A stretch of 41,758 nucleotides of DNA. It comes from Oscillospiraceae bacterium. Lineage in GTDB: Bacteria > Bacillota > Clostridia > Oscillospirales > Ruminococcaceae. Within the stretch, counting starts at the first letter, position 1. The number at the start of each line of letters is the position of its first letter. This document shows positions 25,725 to 34,550 of this stretch, one piece after another. The notes below the pieces were generated by a model. It was not told the DNA's origin. It was given only the letters and a program-made list of their open reading frames with translations, and did not search any database. Both the position numbers and the translations under genes were made by a program. The stretch lies in contig JAFTTH010000018.1 in assembly GCA_017466885.1 (NCBI GenBank), forward strand, positions 1 through 41,758. The letters run 5' to 3'.

Positions 25725-26693
25725 ATGATGAAGCGAACCCTTTCCTTGGCCCTGGCAGGGATGCTGGCCTGTGCGGCCCTTGCCGCCTGCGCTCCCGTCA
25801 GCGGCGGTTCCGATTCCTCCGAGCCCTCCTCGGCGCCTTCCTCGGAGGCGGCCTCTCAGGCTACCTCCTCCACCGAGGAAACCTCCCCCTGGCTGGTTAC
25901 GCTGGATTCCACCATCGTGGATGTTCAGCCGTTGATTGCCGTTGATCCTTATGCGCCCGGCGCTTTTGGGGGAGAACCTGCAGAGCAACATATTATCCGC
26001 ACCCTTTGCCTTTATACCGATACCGCCGGAAAAACCGGTGTGATCGATATGGATGGAAATATCTTCTATGAGAGCAGCGTTGATCTGGAGTACTGTCCGG
26101 TTTGTATGCTGGCAACAAAGGACGATCACCGCAAGGCGACGGGGGATGGCACCCTTTCCGAGGAACCCATCGGTCACGGCGGTTTTGCCTCCTCCTACTA
26201 CTGCCGGGAGGATTGCACCGTCTATCAGCTGGATATGGAGGGATATGTTCCCCTCCCGGAAGAATTTTTGGGCGGCGGAATTTATGAGGCGGTAGCCAAA
26301 AAAGACCAGCTGGAGGGCTTTTCCATCCCCGCCACCGACGATTTTGTTCTCCTGGCGGAGGGCGGCACCCTTTTGGTGGAGCGGGCAGAGAAGGCGTTTC
26401 TTTGCCTTTTGCCGGACGAAAAAAGCCCTGTGTATGGCGTTTGCGTCAATGGAATGTACGGCTTTATCGACCTGGAGGGTCAGACGGTCATCCCCCTGAA
26501 ATATGAGGGCGCCGGCGCGATGTCTGAAGGTTGTGTGCCTGTTCGGAAGAACGGCAAATGGGGGTACATTGATACCAACGACCAGCGGATCACCGAGTTT
26601 TTATACGAGGAGGCCCGTCCTGTCATTAACGGCAAGGCTTATGTCAAGGATGACGGCCTTTGGCACGTCATAGGGGTCCCCGGGGCAGAATAA
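25725..26693 (+). CDS. Lipoprotein with WG repeats
   Basis: Secreted, lipid-anchored protein of 322 residues. The signal peptide (MMKRTLSLALAGMLACAALA) ends in the lipobox LAAC, giving a lipidated Cys at about residue 22. A low-complexity Ser/Glu/Ala linker follows to about residue 50. The C-terminal third has WG-type repeats, GMYGFIDLEGQTVIPLKYEG and then GKWGYIDTNDQRITEFLYEE, which in other proteins form a beta-rich surface domain. The middle is unrecognised. AAAGGAG precedes the ATG. The next gene is 72 nt downstream on the same strand. Function unknown, possibly cell-surface binding. Confidence 0.8.
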   Translation: MMKRTLSLALAGMLACAALAACAPVSGGSDSSEPSSAPSSEAASQATSSTEETSPWLVTLDSTIVDVQPLIAVDPYAPGAFGGEPAEQHIIRTLCLYTDTAGKTGVIDMDGNIFYESSVDLEYCPVCMLATKDDHRKATGDGTLSEEPIGHGGFASSYYCREDCTVYQLDMEGYVPLPEEFLGGGIYEAVAKKDQLEGFSIPATDDFVLLAEGGTLLVERAEKAFLCLLPDEKSPVYGVCVNGMYGFIDLEGQTVIPLKYEGAGAMSEGCVPVRKNGKWGYIDTNDQRITEFLYEEARPVINGKAYVKDDGLWHVIGVPGAE

Positions 26694-26765
26694 CCCACCT
26701 TCCATCGGAAACACTAACACAAAACCAGGCATCCCCGATGCCGGACAGAAGAAAAGAGGATATCT

Positions 26766-27875
26766 GTGGAAATTCTTCAGAAGGAACAGTACGGTGAGTA
26801 CGAGCAATTTGTCCGCACCCACCCCAAGGGCGATTTTATGCAGTCGATCCATTGGGCGGAGGTCAAGTATAACTGGAAGCACGAAGTGGTCGTCTCCCGG
26901 AATGAGCATGGGGAGATCGTGGGCGGAATGCTGGTGCTGATCCGCAACTTTAGGCTGGGACTGCGGCTCCTGTATTCCCCTCGCGGCCCGGTCTGTGACC
27001 TCAGCGACCCGGAGGTTTTGACCGATCTTTTGGAGGGAGCCCGGGTGCTGGCCAAAAAATATAAAGCCTTTTTGTTCCGTTGCGATCCTACCTTTGAGGA
27101 GACTGAGACCCGGTTGACCGAGACCTTCCGGTCGGTGGGCTTCCGCCATAAGGAAAACCAGCCGGACGGTGCCACTATGCAGCGGCGGTTCTATTATATC
27201 CTCCCCGATGTCAACCAAAAAACGGTGGATCAGATGCTGGCCTCCTTTGACCGGAAGTGCCGGTACAATATCCGGGTGGCTCAGAAGCATGGGATCGTTT
27301 GCAAAAGCTGTTCCTTTGAGGGGCTGGACGATTTTTACCGGATCTATCTTGTAACCGCACAGCGGGATAATTTTGTTGCCCGTCCCCGGGAGTATTTCGA
27401 AAACCTCCTCACCGCCTTCGGGGAGGATGCCCGGCTTTATATCACCTATTATGAGGATACCCCTCTCACCGGCACCGTGGTCTGCAATTATGCCGGCAAG
27501 CTCAGCTATATTTATGCCGCTTCGGATAACCTCTACCGCAACTATAAGCCCAATCATATGATGCTTTGGGAGATCATCCAGTGGGCAATCGAATCGGGAT
27601 GCCATACCTTCGATTTTATGCAGATTCCCGCATACTGCGATGAAAATAGCCCCACCTACGGGGTTTACGCCTTCAAAAAAGGCTTCAACGGCCGTGTTTA
27701 TACCTACGCCGGCGAGTTTGACTATGTGTTCCGCCCGGCGGCCAATGCCCTCTTTGGAATGATGATGAAGGCATATGATGCCAAAAATGAGCTGGCCCGC
27801 CGTCTCCGGAAACGGAAGGAGACCCCCGCGCCCGCCCCTGCAGAAGCCGAAAAGAAGGAACAGGATGACCAATAA
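26766..27875 (+). CDS. FemAB-family aminoacyltransferase
   Basis: Cytosolic/peripheral enzyme of the FemABX family, which adds an amino acid from aminoacyl-tRNA to the lipid II stem peptide to start the peptidoglycan cross-bridge. The 369 residues contain the two GNAT-like domains of the family. Typical elements are FMQSIHWAEVK at the start, the LLYSPRGPV strand, RCRYNIRVAQKHGI, and the late stretch KPNHMMLWEIIQWAIESG with TYGVYAFKKGFNG. It starts at GTG 26766, preceded by AGAGGAT. The tail is Pro/Ala/Glu/Lys-rich. Transferred amino acid unknown. Confidence 0.88.
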   Translation: MEILQKEQYGEYEQFVRTHPKGDFMQSIHWAEVKYNWKHEVVVSRNEHGEIVGGMLVLIRNFRLGLRLLYSPRGPVCDLSDPEVLTDLLEGARVLAKKYKAFLFRCDPTFEETETRLTETFRSVGFRHKENQPDGATMQRRFYYILPDVNQKTVDQMLASFDRKCRYNIRVAQKHGIVCKSCSFEGLDDFYRIYLVTAQRDNFVARPREYFENLLTAFGEDARLYITYYEDTPLTGTVVCNYAGKLSYIYAASDNLYRNYKPNHMMLWEIIQWAIESGCHTFDFMQIPAYCDENSPTYGVYAFKKGFNGRVYTYAGEFDYVFRPAANALFGMMMKAYDAKNELARRLRKRKETPAPAPAEAEKKEQDDQ

Positions 27876-27884
27876 AACGCAAAA

Positions 27885-27926
27885 AACACCCGACAGGACA
27901 CAATGCCTGCCGGGTGTTGTTTTTTT
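27885..27926. terminator. Bidirectional terminator between femAB-like and gntP-like genes
   Basis: AACACCCGACAGG (27885-27897) pairs with CCTGCCGGGTGTT (27906-27918) with one mismatch, flanked by an A run on the left and a T run on the right. Confidence 0.9.
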
Positions 27927-27970
27927 ATCCAATGATTTCGGTGGGAACTGCTCTGCCAACGCTAAGCCGG

Positions 27971-29362
27971 TCAGCAGACGCCAATGGTCCCCAAAAGGAT
28001 GCAGAGGATGACGGTAATGGTGGGGATGACAACGGTGCAGATGCAGATATCCAGGTAGGATTTTTTGTGGTTGCTGCCGGTAACGGCCAGCAGGGTGATG
28101 ACTGCACCGTTGTGGGGGAGGGTATCCAGTCCGCCCGATGCAATGGAGGCGATCCGGTGCAGAACCTCCGGACTGATATTCATTGCGGAGGCCATAGCCA
28201 TCAGATCGGCACCCAGAGCCTCCAGGGCAATGGAAAGTCCGCCCGAGGCCGAGCCGGTTACGCCCGCCAGCACCGAGGTGCTGACCGCATCTGCCACCAG
28301 GGGGTTATCTGAAATGCCAACAATGGCCTCCTTGATAGTAGTAAAAGCGCCGAGGGTCTTGATGACCGAACCGTAGCCGACGACCATTGCAGTATTCATA
28401 ATGGCAGAGAAGGAGCTCTCGATTCCCTCGTTGACAGTGGTCATTTTTCTGCCCTTCAGCCGCTTCAGATTGCAGAGAAGGCAGACGATCAGAGAAATCA
28501 GAAGTGCCGCGATCAGGCTCCAGTTTCCGGTCAGGCTGGCCGGATCCTTCCCGAAAACATCCTTCACGTAAGAAAGATCCATAGCCGGGAAGAGGAACTT
28601 GCTCATCACGAGGTTAATTACCAACACCAAAAGGATGGGTAGCAATGCCAGCCAAATGGAGGGGAGTTTTTCCTGGGTCTCGGAAAGGGCAGCCTGATCC
28701 TCGCCGTATCCCTCACCGCGGGCCTTGGCACGCTTGATCCGGAAGGAGAGCCATAAGTAGGAAAGAAGGAACATCAGAACCGAGGCGATAATACCAAGGA
28801 TGGGCGCCGCATAAACGTCTGTGCCAAAATATTTCATCGGAACAGCGTTTTGAATCTGGGGCGAGCCGGGCAGAGCCGTCATAGTGAAGGTGAAGGCGCC
28901 CGCCGCAATCGCAGCCGGAAGGAACTTTCTGGGGATATCCGCCTGGCGGAACAGGGAGGCGGCAATGGGGTAGGCGGCAAAAACCACCACGAAGAGAGAT
29001 ACACCGCCGTAAGTCAGTAGGGCGCAGGAAAGGATGACCGCCATCACGGCAAGTCCCCCACCCAGGCGCCGGGAAATGACTTCCGCGATGCTCTTGGCAC
29101 AGCCGGTGGCATCCATCAGCTTGCCAAAGACCGCTCCCAGAAGGAAGATGAGAAAATAGTTGAATACGTAGTCAGACATACCCTTCATAAAGGTCTCTGT
29201 CAGAACGGCAAAGCCGTAGGTTTGGCCGAGGAAGATCCCTTCGGCCAAAAAGGTGGCAACTGCAAGGGTGGGTGCCAGAATAATGATCGAAACGCCACGG
29301 TAGGCAAAAAATACCAGTGCAGCCAGGGACAGAATTACAAGAATCACGCCGTAAATTTCCAT
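27971..29362 (-). CDS. GntP-family permease
   Basis: Inner-membrane carrier of 463 residues with about 12-13 hydrophobic helices. It resembles the GntP gluconate:H+ symporter family in layout, with FLIFLLGAVFGKLMDATG early, a TALPGSPQIQNAVPMKYFGT loop, and the late conserved SGGLSIALEALG and SGGLDTLPHNGAVITLL. Members carry gluconate, D-serine, hydroxybutyrate or related acids; the substrate here is unknown. AAGGAG precedes the ATG at 29362. It is monocistronic, convergent with the FemAB gene and divergent from parC. Confidence 0.85.
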   Translation of the reverse strand: MEIYGVILVILSLAALVFFAYRGVSIIILAPTLAVATFLAEGIFLGQTYGFAVLTETFMKGMSDYVFNYFLIFLLGAVFGKLMDATGCAKSIAEVISRRLGGGLAVMAVILSCALLTYGGVSLFVVVFAAYPIAASLFRQADIPRKFLPAAIAAGAFTFTMTALPGSPQIQNAVPMKYFGTDVYAAPILGIIASVLMFLLSYLWLSFRIKRAKARGEGYGEDQAALSETQEKLPSIWLALLPILLVLVINLVMSKFLFPAMDLSYVKDVFGKDPASLTGNWSLIAALLISLIVCLLCNLKRLKGRKMTTVNEGIESSFSAIMNTAMVVGYGSVIKTLGAFTTIKEAIVGISDNPLVADAVSTSVLAGVTGSASGGLSIALEALGADLMAMASAMNISPEVLHRIASIASGGLDTLPHNGAVITLLAVTGSNHKKSYLDICICTVVIPTITVILCILLGTIGVC

Positions 29363-29406
29363 TTGGTCAGCTCCTTTTTGTTGATGGAGAAAAATCTGTT
29401 GCTATT

Positions 29407-29435
29407 ACAATACAGGATTTCGCCCTTTTTTTCAA
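29407..29435 (-). promoter_or_regulatory. Promoter of the gntP-like gene
   Basis: Minus-strand TTGAAA, 17 nt, TATTGT, 45 nt upstream of the start codon. Confidence 0.6.
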
Positions 29436-29536
29436 GAGCTCAACCCCCCAAAAGGGGGAGAAATCGCGCAAACAAACCGACCAATTGCGCAACAACGATT
29501 TTTCCTCCATTGGGAGAATCTCTCCGAAGCAATCAC
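29436..29536. other. Gap between the gntP and parC promoters
   Basis: A CCCCC/GGGGG hairpin with CAAAA loop (about 29445-29460) is the only structure seen. No gene. Confidence 0.5.
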
Positions 29537-29565
29537 TTGAAAAATCTGGCGGAATAAGGTATAAT
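29537..29565 (+). promoter_or_regulatory. Promoter of parC
   Basis: TTGAAA (29537-29542), 17 nt, TATAAT (29560-29565). The leader holds a CCGGC/GCCGG hairpin just before the AAGGAAAGGA ribosome site. Confidence 0.8.
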
Positions 29566-29627
29566 AAAAAAATGGGGCGCAGTCCCCCACAATCCCGGCA
29601 TCCTGCCGGAAGGAAAGGACATCCAAG

Positions 29628-31865
29628 ATGGCCAAACGGAAACAAGAGACCACCAAAGCGACTCCTGCAACCAATATCAACGCCGAAATCGCGGGAGCGG
29701 GGGAGATCCTCGTCCAGCCCATCACCGAGACGATGACTGAAAACTTTATGCCCTATGCAATGAGTGTCATTATCTCCCGGGCAATTCCCGAGATTGACGG
29801 CTTTAAGCCCTCCCACCGGAAGCTCCTTTATACCATGTATAAAATGGGGCTCCTTTCGGGGGCAAGAACCAAGTCAGCCAATATCGTTGGGCAGACTATG
29901 CGGCTCAACCCCCACGGAGATGCCGCCATCTACGATACGATGGTCCGCCTTTCCCGGGGAAACGAATCCCTTCTCCACCCCTTTGTGGACTCCAAGGGAA
30001 ACTTCGGGAAGGCTTATTCCCGGGATATGTCCTGCGCCGCCCCCCGGTATACCGAGGCAAAGCTTGCGCCCATCTGTGCCGAGCTTTTCTCTGATATTGA
30101 TAAGGACACGGTCGACTTTGTCGATAACTATGATAACTCTATGAAGGAGCCGACCCTTCTGCCGGCCACCTTCCCCACGGTCATGGTCAATGCAAATATC
30201 GGCATCGCCGTCGGTATGGCAAGCTCCATCTGCCCCTTTAACCTGGCGGAGGTCTGCCGGACCACGGTGGAGCTGATCCGCAATCCCGACCACGATATTT
30301 CCTCCACCCTCCAGGCGCCTGACTTCCCCGGCGGTGGCCAGATCCTTTATAACGCCGCGGAACTGGAAAAGATCTATACCACCGGGCGGGGTAATATCCG
30401 GATTCGCTCCAAATACCGGTATGATAAATCTGAAAACTGCATTGATATTTTAGAGATCCCTGCCTCCACCACCATTGAGTCCATTATGGATAAGATCACC
30501 GAGCTGGTCAAGGCAGGAAAGATCAAGGAGATCTCCTATTTCCGGGATGAGATCGGCATTGACGGCTTCCGCCTCTCTCTGGACTTAAAGCGGGGCACCG
30601 ATCCTGATAAGCTGATGCAGAAGCTCTTTAAGCTGACCCCGCTGGAGGATTCTTATAGCTGTAACTTTAACGTGCTGATCGCCGGCAGCCCTCAGGTGAT
30701 GGGTGTCCGGGATCTGCTCAATGAGTGGATCGCCTTCCGGACCGAGTGCGTCAAACGGCGGATCTTCTTTGATATGACCAAGAAGAAGGAAAAGCTCCAC
30801 CTTTTGAAGGGCCTGCAAAAGATCCTGCTGGATATTGATAAGGCCATCCGGATCGTCCGGGAGACGGATGAGGAGGCTGAGGTTGTCCCCAACCTGATGA
30901 TCGGCTTCGGCATTGACCGGATCCAGGCGGAGTATGTGGCGGAGATCCGTCTGCGTCATCTCAACCGGGAATATATCCTCAAGCGCACTGAGGAGACCGA
31001 TCAGCTGGAAAAGGATATTGCTGAAATGGAGCAGATCCTGGCCAGCCGGAAAAAGGTGCAGGGAATCATCATCAAGGAGCTGGAGGAGGTCGCCAAAAAG
31101 TACGGCCAGCCTCGCAAGAGCGAGATTATTTACGAAGCTCCCCAGGATTCCGAGCCGGAGGAGGAAGAGATTCCCGATTATCCGGTTCACCTCTTCTTTA
31201 CCAAGGAGGGGTACTTCAAAAAAATCACCCCCCTCTCCCTGCGGATGGGAGGAGAGCAGAAGCTCAAGGAGGGAGATGCTATTTCAGCGGCCCTTGAGGG
31301 GGCCAACAACTGGGAGCTCCTCTTCTTTACCGACCGTTGCCAGGTCTATAAATCCCGGGCCAATGACTTTGAGGATACCAAGGCCAGCGTTTTGGGGGAT
31401 TATGTCCCGGCGGCGCTGGGAATGGAGGATGGCGAGCGGGTGGTAGGCTTTGCCGCCCTGAAGGAGTATAAGGGCTTTATGCTCTTTGTTTACGAAAACG
31501 GCAAGGTGGCCAAGGTGGAGATGGAGGCTTACGAAACCAAGACCCGCCGCAAGAAGCTGATTGCCGCCTTCTCGGATAAATCCCCCATTGCGCAGATCCT
31601 TTACCTGCAGGAGGATTGCGAGGTCCTGCTGACCTCCTCCGCCGGACGGTTGCTTCTGGTGCATACCGGTGCCCTCGCTCCCAAACAGACCAAAAATACC
31701 CAGGGAGTCAACTGTATGACCCTGAAAAAGGGAATCCGGGTCGTTTCGGCCGAGATTGCGGATGTGAAGCGGTTTGCAAGCCCCGCCCGTTACCGGACCA
31801 AGACCCTCCCCGCCGCGGGAATGCTTCCCTCTGCAGCCGATTCCGGCGAGCAGCTGACAATGTAA
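29628..31865 (+). CDS. parC: Type IIA topoisomerase subunit A (ParC-like)
   Basis: DNA-cleaving subunit of topoisomerase IV (or a gyrase-like enzyme), 745 residues. The winged-helix/tower core has the active tyrosine in AAPRYTEAKL (about residue 140). The C-terminal pinwheel is short and lacks the GyrA-box QRRGGKG, so ParC is favoured over GyrA. The quinolone-determining stretch reads NPHGDAAIYDTMVR: the usual Ser (E. coli GyrA Ser83) is Ala. An acidic linker (about residues 505-520, DSEPEEEEIPD) precedes the pinwheel. parE is not beside it, which is unusual because parE-parC commonly pair. It has its own promoter and terminator. Confidence 0.9.
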   Translation: MAKRKQETTKATPATNINAEIAGAGEILVQPITETMTENFMPYAMSVIISRAIPEIDGFKPSHRKLLYTMYKMGLLSGARTKSANIVGQTMRLNPHGDAAIYDTMVRLSRGNESLLHPFVDSKGNFGKAYSRDMSCAAPRYTEAKLAPICAELFSDIDKDTVDFVDNYDNSMKEPTLLPATFPTVMVNANIGIAVGMASSICPFNLAEVCRTTVELIRNPDHDISSTLQAPDFPGGGQILYNAAELEKIYTTGRGNIRIRSKYRYDKSENCIDILEIPASTTIESIMDKITELVKAGKIKEISYFRDEIGIDGFRLSLDLKRGTDPDKLMQKLFKLTPLEDSYSCNFNVLIAGSPQVMGVRDLLNEWIAFRTECVKRRIFFDMTKKKEKLHLLKGLQKILLDIDKAIRIVRETDEEAEVVPNLMIGFGIDRIQAEYVAEIRLRHLNREYILKRTEETDQLEKDIAEMEQILASRKKVQGIIIKELEEVAKKYGQPRKSEIIYEAPQDSEPEEEEIPDYPVHLFFTKEGYFKKITPLSLRMGGEQKLKEGDAISAALEGANNWELLFFTDRCQVYKSRANDFEDTKASVLGDYVPAALGMEDGERVVGFAALKEYKGFMLFVYENGKVAKVEMEAYETKTRRKKLIAAFSDKSPIAQILYLQEDCEVLLTSSAGRLLLVHTGALAPKQTKNTQGVNCMTLKKGIRVVSAEIADVKRFASPARYRTKTLPAAGMLPSAADSGEQLTM

Positions 31866-31883
31866 TTCCGTACCCACTGCAGA

Positions 31884-31920
31884 CGGGCAGAGAAGGCCTC
31901 TTCTCTGCCCGCTGTTTTTT
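31884..31920 (+). terminator. Terminator of parC
   Basis: CGGGCAGAGAAG (31884-31895), loop GCCT, CTTCTCTGCCCG (31900-31911), then CTG and six T. Confidence 0.9.
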
Positions 31921-31936
31921 AGATATTTCCGCTCAC

Positions 31937-31973
31937 AAAAAATCCTGCCCACCCCATGCCGGGAGAGCAGGAT
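31937..31973 (-). terminator. Terminator of the AI-2E-family gene
   Basis: ATCCTGC (31942-31948) pairs with GCAGGAT (31967-31973). The A run on the left gives U on the minus strand. Confidence 0.75.
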
Positions 31974-31977
31974 CACT

Positions 31978-33204
31978 TTATTTTTTCTCTTTTCTCCGGA
32001 AAATACATTTCCGTTCCCGCTTTTTTATCGTGGGGAAAAGGGGATTATCCGGCGAAGCGTAAGCCGAGGTTTCGGTGGTAAGGCCCTTCTCAATCAGCCG
32101 GCGGTCCACAAACCCGACGATCAGCGAGTAGATCACTGCGAAAAGGGGCACTCCAAAGAACATTCCGGCGAATCCGAAGAGTCCGCCTCCCACCAGGATG
32201 GAAAGCATAACCCAGAAGCCGGTCAGGCCGGTGGAATCTCCAAGAATCCGGGGGCCGATGATATTGCCGTCCACCTGCTGGAGGATGACAATGAAAATCA
32301 CAAAAACCAGCGCCTGCCCGGGATCCTTCATCAAAAGGATCAGGGTGCTGGGGACCGCTCCGATAAAGGGGCCTACCAGGGGAATAAAGTTCATTGCGCC
32401 GCAGAAGACCGAGATCAGCAGAGCGTAATCCAGCCGGAGAATGGTCATTCCGATATAGCAGATCAAACCGACGACCACCGACTCCAGCAGCTTGCCCGAA
32501 ATAAACCGGCTGAACACCGAGTTTGCCGACCGGGCTACCGCCAAAAACCGGTCCACCCGCTGGGGACGGAAAAACGCCGCCAAAAACTTATGACTCTGGG
32601 CCAGGAGCTTTTCCTTGCCCCAAAGCAGATAAATGGCAAAGATCGCGCCGAAGAACCAATCCCGGATCAGGGTTCCCACGTGAACGGTGGTATTGATGAT
32701 CTGGAGGATCACATCATCCACGCTGTTAATAATGCTGGTCAGGTAGGTGTCCAGCATATCAAAGAGGTTGAGAGGGATCTCGTACTCCACCAAAAGGGCT
32801 TCCACCGCACCCACCGCTGTGGCATACCAGCCGGGAAGCTGGGAGACAAGGGTAGATACCGTTTCAAAAAGCTGGGGGAAGATGATCGCCCCAAAAACGA
32901 TGATTACGCTCAGCACCAGCAAAAAGGAAAGGAAAATCCCAATGACCCGGTCTACCCGGGGGGCGGGTCTTTTCCGGTGAAGCCGGGCGAAAACCGTCCT
33001 TTCAAAGAAACGGACCAGGGGATGAACAAAATATGCAATGGCCAAACCGTAAACCAGGGGGGAGATGATTCCCATCAACCAGGAGAAGGCCGAGGAGATA
33101 GCAGGGAAATAAAACAACGCCAGAGCGAACAAAATACACGCCGCCACCACGATAAACACATACACCGCAATGGTCGTATACTTTTTATTCCAGTCGATCT
33201 TCAT
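31978..33204 (-). CDS. AI-2E family transporter (PerM/YdbO type)
   Basis: Membrane protein of 408 residues with about eight hydrophobic segments and a soluble domain between the third and fourth. Family features are GLAIAYFVHPLVRFFE early, the long amphipathic middle, and the C-terminal block FIPLVGPFIGAVPSTLI with ILQQVDGNIIGPRILGDSTGL. Members include AI-2 exporters (TqsA) and Na+/H+ antiporters, so substrate is uncertain. The tail is strongly basic. The gene lies 38 nt after upp and probably ends the rpiB-upp transcript, closed by the terminator at 31937. Confidence 0.9.
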   Translation of the reverse strand: MKIDWNKKYTTIAVYVFIVVAACILFALALFYFPAISSAFSWLMGIISPLVYGLAIAYFVHPLVRFFERTVFARLHRKRPAPRVDRVIGIFLSFLLVLSVIIVFGAIIFPQLFETVSTLVSQLPGWYATAVGAVEALLVEYEIPLNLFDMLDTYLTSIINSVDDVILQIINTTVHVGTLIRDWFFGAIFAIYLLWGKEKLLAQSHKFLAAFFRPQRVDRFLAVARSANSVFSRFISGKLLESVVVGLICYIGMTILRLDYALLISVFCGAMNFIPLVGPFIGAVPSTLILLMKDPGQALVFVIFIVILQQVDGNIIGPRILGDSTGLTGFWVMLSILVGGGLFGFAGMFFGVPLFAVIYSLIVGFVDRRLIEKGLTTETSAYASPDNPLFPTIKKRERKCIFRRKEKK

Positions 33205-33242
33205 CCTTTCACCCTCTTTGGTCGGAGTTTTTGGGAGGAGAA

Positions 33243-33878
33243 TTATTTTGTGCCGAAAATACGGTCACCGGCATCTCCCAAACCAGGAACAATGTAAGCA
33301 TGGTCGTTCAGACCCTCGTCCAGAGAGGCGCAGAAGATCTGAACATCGGGATGGGCTTCATTGAGAGCCTTCAGGCCCTCGGGAGCCGCAATGATGCAGA
33401 GGAATTTGATATTCTTGACGCCCCGCGCCTTCACAGCGGTAATCGCATCAATGGCAGAAACGCCGGTTGCCAGCATGCAGTCTACCACCATAACATCCCG
33501 CTCCTCAATATCCACCGGGAGCTTGCAGTAGTATTCCACAGCCTTGAGGGTTTCGGGGTCGCGGTACAGACCAATGTGGCCAACCTTGGCCAGAGGCATC
33601 AGGGTCAGAACACCCTCCACCATTCCCAAACCTGCCCGCAGGATGGGAACAACAGCAACCTTCCGGCCGGCGATCACCTTGGTTTTTGCCAGGGCGACAG
33701 GAGTCTGAATTTCAACCTCTTCCAAGGGGAGATCCCGGGTAGCTTCATAGCAGATAAGGTTGGTGACCTCTGCGATCAGCTCACGAAACTCTTTGGCTCC
33801 GGTGTTTACGTCCCGCAGGTGGCTGATTTTGTGCTGCACAAGGGGATGATCCAGTACGATAGGCTTCAGGGGTGTCAT
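33243..33878 (-). CDS. upp: Uracil phosphoribosyltransferase
   Basis: Salvage enzyme converting uracil and PRPP to UMP in the cytosol, 211 residues. The fold and motifs fit: [14 protein letters not shown], the [17 protein letters not shown] region and the C-terminal uracil site [12 protein letters not shown]. The PRPP loop reads [10 protein letters not shown] where the family usually has DPMLATGGSA, so two of its residues differ. The start is taken at the second ATG (33878), since GGAGG is 8 nt before it and only 2 nt before the ATG at 33884. It lies 48 nt downstream of rpiB. Confidence 0.93.
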   Translation of the reverse strand: MTPLKPIVLDHPLVQHKISHLRDVNTGAKEFRELIAEVTNLICYEATRDLPLEEVEIQTPVALAKTKVIAGRKVAVVPILRAGLGMVEGVLTLMPLAKVGHIGLYRDPETLKAVEYYCKLPVDIEERDVMVVDCMLATGVSAIDAITAVKARGVKNIKFLCIIAAPEGLKALNEAHPDVQIFCASLDEGLNDHAYIVPGLGDAGDRIFGTK

Positions 33879-33926
33879 TTTCATTACCTCCGGTATTTTA
33901 ATTTATTCTGCAAAGGATTTTGATAT

Positions 33927-34373
33927 TCAAAGGATCTCTCCTGCTTCGATCCGGTGGATCTGGTCTACCCGGCGGGCATGACGTCCGCCCTCGAACTGGG
34001 TGTTGAGGAAGACCTCCACCATCTCCTCCGCAAGACCGGCGCCCACAACACGACCGCCCAGGCAGAGGATATTGGCATCGTTATGCAGGCGGGTAAACTT
34101 TGCACTGAAATAGTCGGAGCAGGCTGCCGCCCGAACACCCTTGACCTTATTGGCGGCCATGGAAATGCCGATTCCGGTGCCGCAGAAAAGCAGACCCAGC
34201 TCACACTCCCCGCCGGTTACCGCAAGGCCCACCTTTTGAGCCGCGAAAGCATAGTCGCAGGATTCTTCATTATAGCAGCCGAAGTCTTTATACTCGACTC
34301 CTTTTTTATCCAGATATTTTTTGATTTCTTCCTTCAGGGCGAATCCGCCGTGGTCACATCCGATTGCAATCAT
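33927..34373 (-). CDS. rpiB: Ribose-5-phosphate isomerase B
   Basis: Pentose phosphate enzyme interconverting ribose-5-phosphate and ribulose-5-phosphate, 148 residues as is normal for RpiB. Motifs include CDHGGF near the start, the catalytic Cys in LLFCGTGIGISMAANK and LGGRVVG. The start at ATG 34373 (MIAIGCDHGG) agrees with the family. An in-frame ATG at 34394 lies in the loop of a hairpin and has no ribosome site. It heads the rpiB-upp-AI-2E run, whose first two steps both concern pentose phosphate/PRPP use. Confidence 0.94.
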   Translation of the reverse strand: MIAIGCDHGGFALKEEIKKYLDKKGVEYKDFGCYNEESCDYAFAAQKVGLAVTGGECELGLLFCGTGIGISMAANKVKGVRAAACSDYFSAKFTRLHNDANILCLGGRVVGAGLAEEMVEVFLNTQFEGGRHARRVDQIHRIEAGEIL

Positions 34374-34427
34374 AATACTCTTTCGACCCGCCATAGGGAT
34401 GGGGTGCGGGTCTGCCGTCCTTTCCTT
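34374..34427 (-). promoter_or_regulatory. Possible hairpin-bridged ribosome site of rpiB
   Basis: On the minus strand AAGGAAAGGA (34418-34427) is followed by a perfect 7-bp stem GACCCGC/GCGGGTC (34385-34412) and then 11 nt to the ATG. Folding shortens the spacing to about 16 nt. A weak local GAAAGAG also exists close to the ATG, so this case is less clear than mtlD and degV. Confidence 0.4.
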
Positions 34428-34466
34428 GAGAAAATTGTCCCCCGAAGGGGTGTGATACTGTATAAC

Positions 34467-34495
34467 ATTTTACCCCTATCCGGGGGAAATGTCAA
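34467..34495 (-). promoter_or_regulatory. Promoter of rpiB-upp
   Basis: Minus-strand TTGACA, 17 nt, TAAAAT. The leader of about 85 nt contains the rpiB start-site hairpin. Confidence 0.8.
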
Positions 34496-34550
34496 CCGCG
34501 GGAGGGGAAAAACGGAGCGGAGGGGGAAACTTTTCTGTGGCCGCAGCCGT

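Noticed and set aside
29628..31865. Assignment as GyrA
   Set aside because: The GyrA-box is absent and the C-terminal domain is short, so ParC is preferred, though function cannot be proven from sequence.
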